Assembly: GCF_003047105.1 (NCBI RefSeq)
Contig: NZ_CP028474.1
Span: forward strand, 1 to 64,000
Length of the DNA: 64,000 nt
Reading direction: 5' to 3'
DNA from: Celeribacter baekdonensis
GTDB taxonomy: Bacteria > Pseudomonadota > Alphaproteobacteria > Rhodobacterales > Rhodobacteraceae
Shown piece by piece: positions 16,782 to 26,042 of the stretch. Numbering within the stretch: position 1 is the stretch's first letter; each line of letters starts with the position of its first letter. The notes under the pieces are model-generated. The model made no database searches and had not been told where the DNA came from. It worked only from the letters and a program-made list of their open reading frames with translations. The position numbers were made by a program, and so were the translations under genes.

Positions 16782-19700
16782 TCAACAACCTCCGCGATCA
16801 TGTAGCCTTGCAACAGGACAACGTGCAAGCAGACGATCCAGTATCGCGATGCCATCGGCGTCGGTCGGGCAAAACAGCCGAAGCTTCCAACTGATAATCT
16901 CCGAGAAGAAGCCATCGGCCTTGAGCCGATCCTTGGCTGCCTCCGAGAAGCCCGACAGTTCGATCCGGTTCGCGCCCATGACGCGCGAGCGGTACAATTC
17001 CATCCCTTCGGACAGGCACACCACGGTCTTGCCCTCCAGAACGAGGGCATGGATCTGAGCGGCCGAGAGCTTGGGCGCATCGGTGGCCAGCGTGGTCGCG
17101 ACCCAGGCAGGCGAGACGCGGCGGCCGATGATGCGCTGCCCGTCATCGGTCTGCAGGCGATAGACCCGGGTTTCATCCTGGGGAAGCTGCTTCCAGATCG
17201 GCAGCAGCAGACCTGCCACGATGTGCAGCGTGGAGCCCGAAAACTCCGGCACCTCGGCCAGTTCCGCAGTCCACGCCGCAGTGAAGGCCGCGCGGTCGGC
17301 CTCGAGCCAGTGGGTGTCCTCCATGACCTTGGCCGGGACCGTGCTGGCATCAAGCGGGCGGATCAGGCGCAGGCGCGGCTCGATGGTCCCATCGTCCAGC
17401 ATGTGACTAGTGGCGGGAACCTGCACGGCAGCCCGGCCCGAGCGGCTGTTGATGAGACACCGCGCCTTCGGGTCATCCAGCCAGTCGAACGCATCCGCGA
17501 GCGAGGTCGGCGTGTTGCGGCGTTTCTCCGCGATGGTGAGAAGCTGGGTTTCTGCGCCGGAGCCGGGATGGGCGTAGATGACACGTGCGTCGGTCACTCG
17601 AAAGCTCTCGGCACGGAGTGTCTCGAGCCCGAGATCGTAGACCCCGGCGGCGATAGCACCCGCAATTCGCTGATCGAGCAGCTCCTCGAAGGCCGCGAAC
17701 AGCACGGCCTGCATGTCGATCGTCAGCGCCAGCAGGCGATTGAGGAAAGTCGTGATCGGCGGCAAGTCGTCTTTTAGCCCGTTGTCGTCGGTCAGGCTGA
17801 GACCTGTCGCGTCCTCAAACGCCCCGAGCGAGCAGCCAACGACATCGCCACGATAGATGCGGCGGTAGAGTTGGCGCAAAGCATCACGGGCGTAAGGCGA
17901 CTCGAGGTTGTCCTCGGGTCGGAACAACCCTTGCCCGCCAGTCTGGCGCTGGCCGCGGGTGATCGCGCCAAGCGTGTCGAGACGACGCGCGATGGTCGAG
18001 AGGAACCGCTTTTCCGCCTTCACATCGGTGGCGACCGGCCGGAACAGCGGCGGCTGCGCCTGATTGGTGCGGTTGGTGCGCCCGAGGCCCTGGATCGCCG
18101 CATCTGCCTTCCAGCCGGGTTCCAGGAGGTAGTGGACCCGCAAGCGCTGGTTCTTCGCCCCGAGATCGGCGTGGTAGCTGCGCCCGGTGCCCCCGGCATC
18201 CGAGAAGATCAGGATAGGCTTTTCGTCATCCATGAAGGCGGCGGTTTCCGCGAGGTTGGCCGAGACCGCCCGATTTTCCACGACGAGGCGCGCAGCACTT
18301 CCTTCGCCCTTGCGCACGATACGGCGCGACCGGCCCGTGACCTCGGCGACGAGGTCGGTGCCGAAGCGCTGGACGATCTGGTCGAGTGCGCCCGGCACGG
18401 GCGGAAGCGAAGCCAGTTTCTCGATCAGCGCATCGCGCCGTCGGACGGCCTCGCGGCATTCGACCGGTTGGCCGTCTCGCGTGACGGGGCGCGACGAAAG
18501 ATTACCTTCGCTGTCGGTGAAAGGCTCGTAGAGCTGCACCGGGAAGGAATGGGCAAGGTAGTCCAGGACGTATTCCCTGGGGGTGATGTCACAACGGATA
18601 TCGTTCCATTCGTCAGTCGGGATATCCGTCAGGCGGCGTTCCATCAGTGCCTCGCCCGTCGAGACGATCTGGATGACCGCCGCATGACCCGCAGCCAGAT
18701 CGGCATCGATGGATGCAATCAGCGTGGGGGTCTTCATCGAGGTGAGCAAATGGCCGAAGAAGCGCTGTTTGGCGCTCTCGAAGGCTGACCGCGCGGCGGA
18801 TTTCGCCTGACGGTTCAACGTGCCGCTCTCGCCAGAAATGTTCGCCGCATCTAACGCCGCGATCAGGTTGTTGTGAATGATGGCGAAGGCCCCGGCATAG
18901 GCATCGTAAATGCCGCGCTGCTCGGGGCTGAGCGCATGTTCGAGCATCTCGTATTCGACACCGTCATAGGACAGCGACCGCGCCGTGTAGAGACCGAGCG
19001 CCCGGAGGTCGCGGGCAAGAACCTCCATCGCCGCGACACCGCCAGCCTCAATGGCTTCCACAAATTCCGACCGGGTCTGAAAGGGGAAATCCTCCCCGCC
19101 CCAGAGCCCGAGACGCTGCGCGTAGGCGAGGTTGTGGACCGTCGTCGCGCCCGTGGCCGAGACATAGACCACGCGGGCATTCGGAAGTTTGTGCTGCAGG
19201 CGCAGACCCGCCCTGCCCTGCTGCGATGCCATGGTATCGCCCCGCTCGCCTTTGCCCCCGGCGGCATTCGCCATAGCATGGCTTTCGTCGAAGAGGATCA
19301 CCCCGTCGAAATCCGCCCCGAGCCAGTCGACGATCTGGTCGACGCGGGATTTCTTGGCCGCCCGCTCTTCGGAGCGCAGCGTCGCATAGGTGGTGAAGAG
19401 GATGCCCTCGGTCAGAGGGATGTCGCGCCCTTGTGCGAAACGCGACAGCGGCGTCACCAGAAGCCGCTCCTGGCCAAGCGCCGACCAGTCGCGCTGCGCA
19501 TCCTCCAGAAGCTTGTCGCTCTTCGAGATCCAGAGCGCCTTGCGGCGGCCTTGGCACCAGTTGTCGAGCAGGATCCCAGCCGACTGGCGGCCCTTGCCCG
19601 CTCCGGTGCCATCGCCGAGGAAGAAGCCGCGGCGGAAGCGGACGGCGTCAGCGGCATCGTCCGGTGCAGCGGAGACCACGTCACCGGTCTCATCGACGGT

Positions 19701-21158
19701 CCAAGACCCAGTGAGATGCGCGCCATGCGCCTCCCCCGCGTAGATGACGGTCTCGAGCTGCGCGTCTGACAGCAGGCCGTCACGCAGGATGGCCGGGGGC
19801 AGCTTGGGGCGGTACGTGGGTTTCGGCGGTGCGACAGAGGCCATGGCCGCCGATTGCACAAGCTTGGTCGGGTGCGATGCGGCGTCTGGGATGTCGATAG
19901 CCTGCAAACGGAATGTCTCGTAGATCGCGTCGGACAGCCGTGCGGCATCTTCGTCCCCGGCGACGTCGCGAAGCGCGTAGTTTAGGTCTTCGACCTCGAT
20001 CGGTATGTCTGATTTCGCCGGTTGAGCTGCGGAGGTCGCGCGGGATCGGCTGACGGGTTTGCGGGGGGTCGGGGCAGGACTTCCCGGGAAGAGGGAAGTG
20101 TGGCCCAGACTCACGGTAGCTGCCGGATCAAGCTCCAGGCGCGGCGGGACCTCGGCAGTGACCCGAGACATCAGATGTGCCACGTCCGGGGACGTGGGCT
20201 GGCGCAGGTCTGCGGTGGTGCCGCCCGGCTCACCGCCGCGGCATTTGTCAAAGACAGAAATCCGCGTCTCGAAGCTGGTGCCGTGCTTGGCGAAAGCTGC
20301 GCCCGACACCGCGCCGGAGAACACCAGATGCGCGGTCTCGGTCAGACGGCCGAAGGTCTCGGCCCAGGCAGGCGCATCCGGCGCGAAACCAGCTCCGGTA
20401 ATGGCGACGAGCCGTCCGCCGGGGGCCAGACGCGCGAGGGCCGAGCGCAGATGCCGGGCCGTCGCCTCGGTCGACCGACCATCGACATTGGCTTGGGCCG
20501 AGAAGGGCGGGTTCATCAGGATGACGCTCGGGCGGGTCTCTTCGCCGAGATGATCATCGATCTGCGCGGCATCGAACCGGGTGACGGGGCGACCCGGGAA
20601 AAGCAGCCGAAGAAGGTCGGCGCGGGTGTCCGCCAACTCGTTCAGAGCCAGAGTGCCGCCGGCGATCTCGGCGAGGATCGCCAGAAGCCCGGTCCCGGCC
20701 GACGGCTCGAGGACGAGATCTCGGGGCGTGAGCTGTGCTGCCGCCACAGCCGTGAGCCCCATAGGCAGCGGCGTCGAGAATTGCTGAAAGCGCTCCATCT
20801 CTTCCGACCGCCGGGTGTGCGTGGGTAAGAGGCCTGCCACCTTGGCGAGGATCGGCAAGAGCGCCGCAGGCGAGCCGGCACGCGCAAGCAGCGCCCGACC
20901 GAACTTTTGCAGAAAGAGGATCTGCGCCACCTCACCCGCCTCATAGGCGAGCTTCCAGTCCCAGGCACCGGTCGCATCGGAACCGCCAAAGGCATGTTCC
21001 ATCTCGCGGCGCAGGTGCAGCGCGTCGATCTGAAGTCCTTGCGCCAGATCGGGCTGCAGCGCTTCGGCAACAGCAACGATCGCAGGGGCAGGATTTGCTG
21101 CCAACGGAACAACGGGCGCAGGCAAGGACGCCTGCGCAACAGGGGCAAGATGGGTCAT
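16782..21158 (-). CDS. Strawberry-notch family NTPase with N-terminal methyltransferase-like domain
   Basis: A 1458-aa protein. Residues ~120-300 form a class I methyltransferase-like domain with EPSAGTG (151-157) and NPPF (216-219), the signature of N6-adenine DNA methyltransferases. Residues ~450-1150 are the strawberry-notch helicase-like core: Walker A GDGTGAGKGR (515-524), DESH box (624-627) and a second RecA-like domain with GLGRTNRTNQAQPP. Such MTase-SNO proteins are hallmark genes of alphaproteobacterial plasmids and some phages. Their role is unproven; suggestions include methylation of entering DNA and anti-restriction. The frame is intact throughout. A degenerate copy of the backbone leader motif lies about 75 bp upstream. 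Confidence 0.9.
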   Translation of the reverse strand: MTHLAPVAQASLPAPVVPLAANPAPAIVAVAEALQPDLAQGLQIDALHLRREMEHAFGGSDATGAWDWKLAYEAGEVAQILFLQKFGRALLARAGSPAALLPILAKVAGLLPTHTRRSEEMERFQQFSTPLPMGLTAVAAAQLTPRDLVLEPSAGTGLLAILAEIAGGTLALNELADTRADLLRLLFPGRPVTRFDAAQIDDHLGEETRPSVILMNPPFSAQANVDGRSTEATARHLRSALARLAPGGRLVAITGAGFAPDAPAWAETFGRLTETAHLVFSGAVSGAAFAKHGTSFETRISVFDKCRGGEPGGTTADLRQPTSPDVAHLMSRVTAEVPPRLELDPAATVSLGHTSLFPGSPAPTPRKPVSRSRATSAAQPAKSDIPIEVEDLNYALRDVAGDEDAARLSDAIYETFRLQAIDIPDAASHPTKLVQSAAMASVAPPKPTYRPKLPPAILRDGLLSDAQLETVIYAGEAHGAHLTGSWTVDETGDVVSAAPDDAADAVRFRRGFFLGDGTGAGKGRQSAGILLDNWCQGRRKALWISKSDKLLEDAQRDWSALGQERLLVTPLSRFAQGRDIPLTEGILFTTYATLRSEERAAKKSRVDQIVDWLGADFDGVILFDESHAMANAAGGKGERGDTMASQQGRAGLRLQHKLPNARVVYVSATGATTVHNLAYAQRLGLWGGEDFPFQTRSEFVEAIEAGGVAAMEVLARDLRALGLYTARSLSYDGVEYEMLEHALSPEQRGIYDAYAGAFAIIHNNLIAALDAANISGESGTLNRQAKSAARSAFESAKQRFFGHLLTSMKTPTLIASIDADLAAGHAAVIQIVSTGEALMERRLTDIPTDEWNDIRCDITPREYVLDYLAHSFPVQLYEPFTDSEGNLSSRPVTRDGQPVECREAVRRRDALIEKLASLPPVPGALDQIVQRFGTDLVAEVTGRSRRIVRKGEGSAARLVVENRAVSANLAETAAFMDDEKPILIFSDAGGTGRSYHADLGAKNQRLRVHYLLEPGWKADAAIQGLGRTNRTNQAQPPLFRPVATDVKAEKRFLSTIARRLDTLGAITRGQRQTGGQGLFRPEDNLESPYARDALRQLYRRIYRGDVVGCSLGAFEDATGLSLTDDNGLKDDLPPITTFLNRLLALTIDMQAVLFAAFEELLDQRIAGAIAAGVYDLGLETLRAESFRVTDARVIYAHPGSGAETQLLTIAEKRRNTPTSLADAFDWLDDPKARCLINSRSGRAAVQVPATSHMLDDGTIEPRLRLIRPLDASTVPAKVMEDTHWLEADRAAFTAAWTAELAEVPEFSGSTLHIVAGLLLPIWKQLPQDETRVYRLQTDDGQRIIGRRVSPAWVATTLATDAPKLSAAQIHALVLEGKTVVCLSEGMELYRSRVMGANRIELSGFSEAAKDRLKADGFFSEIISWKLRLFCPTDADGIAILDRLLARCPVARLHDRGGC

Positions 21159-21334
21159 CGGGAAACTCCGGAATGAAGGACAGGATCAGGCCCGGACACC
21201 CTATCTCGGGCAGCCTCGGACCTGATCTTTCCCGGCCCCTCTCTCCCTCTCGCACCAAGGTGTTCCCGACGCTTGGCTTGATTTTGTTCTTGTTATGTTC
21301 TATTTTAGAACCAAGCCAGAAAGGGGGTTCCACA

Positions 21335-21631
21335 ATGGAAAGCACCAAGCACGCCCTGCCCGTAACGCCCAAGCAGATTGCCTATGCGCGGTCGCTCGCC
21401 CTGCGCAACCGAACGCTCCTGCCCTGGGAGGTTCAGCAAGACCGGCGATCTTTGAGCGCTTGGATCGAGGCTCAGGCCCAGATGAAACCGGTATCGGACA
21501 TGGACCGGCTGCCCACGTCCAAGCAGGTGGCCTTCGCTGAGAAACTCGCCCGGATCAAAAGGCGCGCCGTTCCGGACGAATGCTTCCGCGACAAGGGGCT
21601 CATGTCGAAGTGGATCGACGGGAACAAGTGA
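21335..21631 (+). CDS. Small protein of two tandem KQ-helix repeats
   Basis: A 98-aa protein built of two similar ~38-residue units. The first runs from VTPKQIAYARSLALRNR to RRSLSAWIEAQ, the second from LPTSKQVAFAEKLARIK to DKGLMSKWIDGN. The pattern PTxKQxxxAxxLA...P.E...D...LSxWID resembles a short repeat I have seen at the ends of plasmid primase or toprim proteins. A nucleic-acid or protein adaptor is an inference. The start is ATG 21335 after aaaggggg. It diverges from the strawberry-notch gene. Confidence 0.7.
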   Translation: MESTKHALPVTPKQIAYARSLALRNRTLLPWEVQQDRRSLSAWIEAQAQMKPVSDMDRLPTSKQVAFAEKLARIKRRAVPDECFRDKGLMSKWIDGNK

Positions 21632-21899
21632 CAGGAACGGGGCGCTCGTCCCCCGACGAACGGGGTCACAGGCCTGCGGTATCTTCACACGTCATAACTC
21701 TGAGCTTGGAAAAGCCATTCCTGGTGAAGGTCGACTAGAAGCAGAATAGTGGGATGACCAAGCGCCACCGCACCATATTGGGCTGAGAGTTTGCCTCGCC
21801 AAATCTTCTTGGATTTCCGTAAGTAGATGTATAAAAAGCGAAAACCCGCGAGGACCTGTAACGGCTGTCGCGGGCTTCTAAGGGTTTGAAGGCCTGACT

Positions 21900-22607
21900 T
21901 TGCCTTCGATTGCTCTCATATATGGGTATCTTCGCACGACTGTCAAGCGCAGTGTGAAAGTCGTGCGAACAGTCGATCGGAGCATTAAGTACTTGGTAAC
22001 AAATATAATTTCTCAAGAACGCCTCACGAAGTACCTCATTGCTGCTGGTCACGATCCAGATCACGCTCTCGCCCTCTATGGCTGGAACATTCAGCTCAGT
22101 GAGGCTTTCTTCCCTGTACTGAGCGCAGCCGAGGTCAGTCTAAGGAACATAATCGTCGCTCGCCTCATCGCGCTCTATGGTCCGCAATGGTGGGATGACC
22201 CTGCCTTTCTCTTGCAGATCAAGAGCGGCGGCAAGCGCATAGTAAAAACAGCACGCGACAAGCTCGTCACAACGGGCGCGGTTACCTCAGGGCGAATGAC
22301 CGCAGAGCTCAATTTTGGATTCTGGGTGAAAATGCTGCTGCCAAGGCACGAACCCGTCTTCTGGGCAAATCTGCATGGAGACTTCCCTCACCTGCCGGGG
22401 CCTGTTTCCTATGCACAACTATACAAGCGCTGTGACGATGTCCGTGAATTTCGCAACCGCGTCTTTCATCATGAACCAATTCATCATCGAAATATCACCG
22501 CTGAGTATAGTCAGATCATGGAACTGATTAAATGGTTGAGCCCAGATAAGGCCATCTGGATCAAACAATATTCCCGGGTCATGACGGTCGTGCGGCAGAA
22601 GCCGTGA
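21900..22607 (+). CDS. Abi_2-like abortive infection protein (HEPN)
   Basis: A 235-aa protein. LSAAEVSLRNIIVARL near residue 80 and REFRNRVFHHEPIHH near residue 180 fit the Abi_2/AbiD-AbiF family. The RNRVFH element is the R-x4-H motif of HEPN ribonucleases. Its probable role is phage defence by RNA cleavage after infection. It may start at ATG 21900 or at a later internal codon, since the first ~40 residues are atypical. The region has a lower GC content than the flanking backbone genes, suggesting recent acquisition. It interrupts the minus-strand block. Confidence 0.8.
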   Translation: MPSIALIYGYLRTTVKRSVKVVRTVDRSIKYLVTNIISQERLTKYLIAAGHDPDHALALYGWNIQLSEAFFPVLSAAEVSLRNIIVARLIALYGPQWWDDPAFLLQIKSGGKRIVKTARDKLVTTGAVTSGRMTAELNFGFWVKMLLPRHEPVFWANLHGDFPHLPGPVSYAQLYKRCDDVREFRNRVFHHEPIHHRNITAEYSQIMELIKWLSPDKAIWIKQYSRVMTVVRQKP

Positions 22608-22662
22608 GCATTGCCGACTGACAACACCTAGCCCCCGCTTGTCTGCGTGGAACGAGATCAGC

Positions 22663-23307
22663 TCACCCAAACCGCCGCCCTCCTTCCGTGAACGTATACT
22701 CGTTGACGATGATCCCCTCCTCGATGGCCTCATCCGAAGTGAGGTGGTCGTATTCGGCCTCAAGCCGGCGGTAGAGCCAGCGGGCCAGATCACGCAGCGC
22801 CTCGGTCACGACTTCTTCCGCGTCCTCAGTCGGCGGCTGCCAGGTCGCGCTGTCCCGCGTGACGTCGATTGACATGGTACATTCATGGTAATAGCGGCCA
22901 CGGTGGCTGGCCTCCGCGGCGAGCTGGTAGAAATTCCGCCGCTGGATGGCCTGCAGCCGGTCGGCGATGCCATGCAACGTCGTGTCCGTGGGTACGTAGT
23001 CCCGGATGCGCGCGGCCGCGCCCTTGGCGTGGGACCAGTAGCCCTCGAAGCAGGCCCCGTCGCCCTGGCTCCAGAAGCCGGAGAACCAGATGCAAGGCTT
23101 GGCCCGCGTCCCGCCACCCATCAGGCGGATGGGTGTGGTTTTCAGGCGGATGCCGAGGATCTCGCAGACCCGCTCAAAATCCTCATAGACCGCGTCCCAC
23201 CAATCGTCATGGGGGCCAAGCTCGCGATACCAGCTGCGCGCCTTCTCCTTGGCGGCATCCGAGAGTTCGGGGAACTGGTAGACGGTGGTGCAGATCACCT
23301 CAGGCAT
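22663..23307 (-). CDS. Conserved plasmid protein ('antitoxin of TA stability system'-like)
   Basis: A 214-aa soluble protein rich in Trp, Tyr and acidic residues (RSWYRELGPHDDWWDAVYED near the N-terminus, CIWFSGFWSQGDGACFEGYW mid-protein). I know this family from alphaproteobacterial plasmids and phages, where it is often labelled antitoxin of toxin-antitoxin stability system, without experimental support known to me. No toxin gene lies beside it. It overlaps the next upstream gene by 8 bp, so the two are translated together. Confidence 0.7.
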   Translation of the reverse strand: MPEVICTTVYQFPELSDAAKEKARSWYRELGPHDDWWDAVYEDFERVCEILGIRLKTTPIRLMGGGTRAKPCIWFSGFWSQGDGACFEGYWSHAKGAAARIRDYVPTDTTLHGIADRLQAIQRRNFYQLAAEASHRGRYYHECTMSIDVTRDSATWQPPTEDAEEVVTEALRDLARWLYRRLEAEYDHLTSDEAIEEGIIVNEYTFTEGGRRFG

Positions 23308-23719
23308 CGATGCCCTCCCCGTTCAATGCTGCGGCCAGCCATTCTTGCGTGCTGGACCAGCCGATGGATTTGCGCGTGCTGAGATCGATGGCATGCGCGC
23401 CGCCACCAAAGGCGTCGAGTCGTGGCCGAGAGCAGGTCAGGGCATGCTGGAACCCCCAAAGCCCGGTGAGATCGAGGTCGTCCGCAAGGCGGAGCACGAA
23501 GCGGATGACGGCTTCGACATCGCCGTCGTCGTCATCATGGATCCAGAGGGTGCTGCCCTCGGGCGCGTCCTGATGCACGAGGGTGAAACCCGCCACCTCC
23601 GGATCGTCGGCGTCCTGATCCGCTGCGCGCAGTTTCTGGAACAGCGCGAGTGCACGAGCAGCCTTGTCGGGGGTGCCGACGTCGAGCAGGCATGAGAAAT
23701 GGGTGAAGTAATCCGCCAT
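23300..23719 (-). CDS. Conserved hypothetical protein of plasmid backbone
   Basis: A 139-aa acidic protein (LWIHDDDDGDVEAVIRFVL) with a start at ATG 23719 after aggaggtcccc. No family is recognised. It is co-translated with the following gene by an 8-bp overlap and preceded by a strong terminator-like hairpin that separates it from the gene at 23795-23992. Part of the minus-strand maintenance block; function unknown. Confidence 0.7.
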   Translation of the reverse strand: MADYFTHFSCLLDVGTPDKAARALALFQKLRAADQDADDPEVAGFTLVHQDAPEGSTLWIHDDDDGDVEAVIRFVLRLADDLDLTGLWGFQHALTCSRPRLDAFGGGAHAIDLSTRKSIGWSSTQEWLAAALNGEGIDA

Positions 23720-23738
23720 GGGGACCTCCTGAATGAGG

Positions 23739-23760
23739 AAAACCCGGCCGGGCGGCCGGG
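23739..23760 (-). terminator. Rho-independent terminator
   Basis: On the minus strand, a 7-bp perfect stem cccggcc/ggccggg with a 4-nt loop (23743-23760) is followed by tttt. It lies 35 bp downstream of the gene ending at 23795 and upstream of the gene starting at 23719, so it likely splits the block into two transcription units. Confidence 0.65.
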
Positions 23761-23794
23761 CGTTGTGTTGGAATGAAGGGGTGGTTGGGGGCGA

Positions 23795-23992
23795 TCAGCC
23801 GGTAGGACTGTCGCCTGCCGCCTGTCGCGCGGCATGCGCGCAGAGCATCTGCCTATAGAAGCGCTTGCGCGCCGTCCGGAAGGTGCGAAGGGCGCGCGTG
23901 TCGGGATGCAGCGCCCTGACCGCCGCCCGCAGGACGGCGTAGGGCGAAGCCGTTTCGGACAGGCCGAGGCGCTGATAGGCTGGATCGCTCAT
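23795..23992 (-). CDS. Small basic protein of plasmid backbone
   Basis: A 65-aa, Arg/Ala-rich protein (YAVLRAAVRALHPDTRALR) that could bind nucleic acid; the HPDT piece within a helical context is faintly J-domain-like. The start at ATG 23992 lies directly after the DUF6915-like gene stop at 23994, so the two are coupled. The frame extends upstream through that gene but the coupled ATG is the natural start. Confidence 0.6.
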   Translation of the reverse strand: MSDPAYQRLGLSETASPYAVLRAAVRALHPDTRALRTFRTARKRFYRQMLCAHAARQAAGDSPTG

Positions 23993-23993
23993 C

Positions 23994-24371
23994 TCAGGTG
24001 ACCTCGACCACGGGCGAGGCGAGATGCGGATCAACCAGGGCCTCGATCCGCTCGGCCCGGCCCATCCAGGGTTCGGGCCGGATCGCCTTTACCCAGTCGG
24101 CGAAGCTCGGGATGAAGCCGAGGTCTTCCTTCACATGCTGTTCCCCGACCCAGCGGGTCGGGATGATGCGCCCGGTCGAGAGCGTGAGAGTCTGCCCGAA
24201 AATCGTCTCGGCCATGAAGATCCCCTCCGCATGGTGGCGCAGCGCCCGGTGCCGAAAGTCGGCTGTGATCTCCTTGCTCTGGTCGAACCAGGAATGCACG
24301 GCGATGAAGTCGTCGACCGTGCCGCCCCATTTCTTCACCGAGGAGAGGGCGTGGTGATAGGGATGTGCCAT
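23994..24371 (-). CDS. DUF6915-like hypothetical protein
   Basis: A 125-aa protein with the conserved-looking segment ALSSVKKWGGTVDDFIAVHS, then RHRALRHHAEGIFMAE, then RWVGEQHVKEDLGFIPSFAD. This matches a family I know as DUF6915, found on alphaproteobacterial plasmids and in phages. The histidine-rich HRALRHHAEG may coordinate a metal. The function is unknown. It starts at ATG 24371, 11 bp after the preceding stop. Confidence 0.7.
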   Translation of the reverse strand: MAHPYHHALSSVKKWGGTVDDFIAVHSWFDQSKEITADFRHRALRHHAEGIFMAETIFGQTLTLSTGRIIPTRWVGEQHVKEDLGFIPSFADWVKAIRPEPWMGRAERIEALVDPHLASPVVEVT

Positions 24372-24381
24372 ACCCGCCCCC

Positions 24382-24873
24382 TCAGAAATCATGGGTGGTG
24401 AGTTCGGACGAGGTGAACCGTTCGTTGAACTCGAGATGGATGCAGCGGGCAGCGGCGTCGAAGCAGAACTCGCCCCAGGCGCCGTCATTGTTCTCCCAAC
24501 CGCCATGGGTGTCGGAGAGGAAGTCGTAGGCGAGTTGTTCGACAACATCCTCGAGCGACAGGCTGCGCATCTCGACCTCGGGGTCGTCCCAGGTCAGCGC
24601 GGCGTATTCGATTTCGGTGGCGGGGAAATCGACGGCGGTATCACCGGACCATGCGCCGATGCTTTCGATCTGGCCGCTGTCGCCGGCACCATCGAACGTC
24701 ACGGTGACATGGGTGATGCCGGCTGCCATGAGGCCGTCGAAGAGGCGGTCCTTGTTGCCAGGGCGCAGTGCTTCGATGCGAGCCGTGCGTTCGGCATGCG
24801 CCGCGATGATCTGCGCCATGTCGACGGTCGGGGGCACCATAGGCGGCGTGAGGGAGGGTTCGGTCAGGGTCAT
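24382..24873 (-). CDS. DUF6878-like hypothetical protein
   Basis: A 163-aa acidic protein (GITHVTVTFDGAGDSGQIES, then AYDFLSDTHGGWENNDGAWG) that resembles DUF6878, a plasmid-backbone family of unknown role. It ends with a Ser/Thr-rich tail. First gene of a three- or four-gene unit with DUF6915 and the small basic protein. A degenerate version of the shared leader motif lies 40-70 bp upstream. Confidence 0.7.
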   Translation of the reverse strand: MTLTEPSLTPPMVPPTVDMAQIIAAHAERTARIEALRPGNKDRLFDGLMAAGITHVTVTFDGAGDSGQIESIGAWSGDTAVDFPATEIEYAALTWDDPEVEMRSLSLEDVVEQLAYDFLSDTHGGWENNDGAWGEFCFDAAARCIHLEFNERFTSSELTTHDF

Positions 24874-24974
24874 CGGGTGTCTCCGGTCAAGGGAAGGGAT
24901 CGGAGCTGTCCCGGGCGTTCTCTCTCACCCGGAACAACTCCAATTCCTCCCTGCCCTCCTCTGTCTCTCGGGCC

Positions 24975-25493
24975 TCACGCCGCGACCTGCAGCGCCCGGG
25001 CGGCGAAACCGCGCCAGAGCGGATCGACCAGCCGCGCATCCAGAAGATCGGCGCGGTGGCGCAGCCGCTGCGCCAGATCGGGCTCACCCCAGGTGGCCGC
25101 TCGGCCCGCCTGTGCGCGCAGCTGGCTCGCCTCGGTCACCACGCCCCGCGCCTCGGCCGCGCTCGTCACCGGGTGGCACCAGGCGACCGCGTAATCACTG
25201 GCGGCCCCGGCCAGCACAAGGCGGGCGTCGCGGTCGAGGATTGCCAGAAGCTGGGGTGCGGCACCCGGGTCGATCCCCTCGGCATGATCGATCGCGCCCT
25301 GCATGGCCTCGGCCAGCGAAGCGAAACGGGCGAGGACCAGCGGGGCGGCCCGGCCCGACATGAGGTCAGCCGGTGCGCGGCGCGACAGTGTCAGGGCGAA
25401 GGGATGATCGGGATCGGTGTCGCCCAAGGGAAAATGTGGCGGGATGCCCCGCGCGAAGGCGGTCGGGTGGATGGGCAAGTACAGGTCGAACAT
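24975..25493 (-). CDS. Conserved hypothetical protein with shared hairpin leader
   Basis: A 172-aa protein, Ala/Arg/Leu-rich, without recognised domain. Its N-terminal MFDLYLPIHPTAFARGIPP is distinctive. I chose ATG 25493; the frame extends 17 codons upstream but those codons overlap the conserved leader hairpin (25505-25530), which ends directly before the Shine-Dalgarno ggag. Part of the backbone block and presumably under the same control as the DUF932 and ParB-like genes. Confidence 0.65.
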   Translation of the reverse strand: MFDLYLPIHPTAFARGIPPHFPLGDTDPDHPFALTLSRRAPADLMSGRAAPLVLARFASLAEAMQGAIDHAEGIDPGAAPQLLAILDRDARLVLAGAASDYAVAWCHPVTSAAEARGVVTEASQLRAQAGRAATWGEPDLAQRLRHRADLLDARLVDPLWRGFAARALQVAA

Positions 25494-25504
25494 GGGAGTA
25501 TCTC

Positions 25505-25530
25505 CGACGGCGCGGGAAGCCTCTCTCCCC
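25505..25530 (-). promoter_or_regulatory. Shared leader hairpin, copy 1 (before the 172-aa gene)
   Basis: Minus-strand gggag-agagg-cttccc, followed by gcgcc-gtcgg and the Shine-Dalgarno, 11 bp before the start. It aligns with copies 2 and 3; the stem bases differ but pairing is kept (one G-U here). Confidence 0.6.
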
Positions 25531-25601
25531 GCCTCATCCGTCAAAAACCAAACCGCCGCCCTCTTCCTCGAAGGGGCGGCGGTGATGGGTCCGATGGGCC
25601 C

Positions 25602-26042
25602 TCAGAGTTTGCCGAGGGCCCGCAAGCTCAGCTCCGTCCCGGCGCCGACGATGATGTGGTCGTGCAACGTCAGGCCCAGGTACTTGCAGCCATTCTGGAT
25701 CTCCTTCGTCATGCTGAGATCGGACTCGGACGGCGTTGGATCGCCCGATGGGTGGTTGTGGATCAGGATCAGGGCGCTGGCGTTCAGCATCAGCGCCCGC
25801 TTGATCACCTCGCGCGGATAGACCGGGACGTGATCGACCGTTCCGGTCGACAGGAGCTCATCGGCAAGGATGCGGTTCTTGCGGTCGAGATAGAGCACGT
25901 GAAATCGCTCGATCGGGCCGCGGACGGTAAGCGCGCAATAGTCCAAAAGCCCCTGCCAGCTGTCGATGACGGGGTTTTGGCTAAGATAACGGCCGAGGAT
26001 GTCTCGGGCCTCGAGGATGACGGTTTTTTCCTGGGGGGTCAT
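25602..26042 (-). CDS. RadC-like JAB domain protein
   Basis: A 146-aa protein with the RadC/MPN+ metal motif LILIHNHPSGDPTPSESD and a preceding conserved LYLDRKNRILADELLSTGTV. This is the short plasmid form lacking the N-terminal helix-hairpin-helix of chromosomal RadC. The biochemical role is unproven; such genes accompany anti-restriction and SSB genes on plasmids. The start is ATG 26042. It is followed by the 172-aa gene after 108 bp of leader DNA. Confidence 0.9.
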   Translation of the reverse strand: MTPQEKTVILEARDILGRYLSQNPVIDSWQGLLDYCALTVRGPIERFHVLYLDRKNRILADELLSTGTVDHVPVYPREVIKRALMLNASALILIHNHPSGDPTPSESDLSMTKEIQNGCKYLGLTLHDHIIVGAGTELSLRALGKL

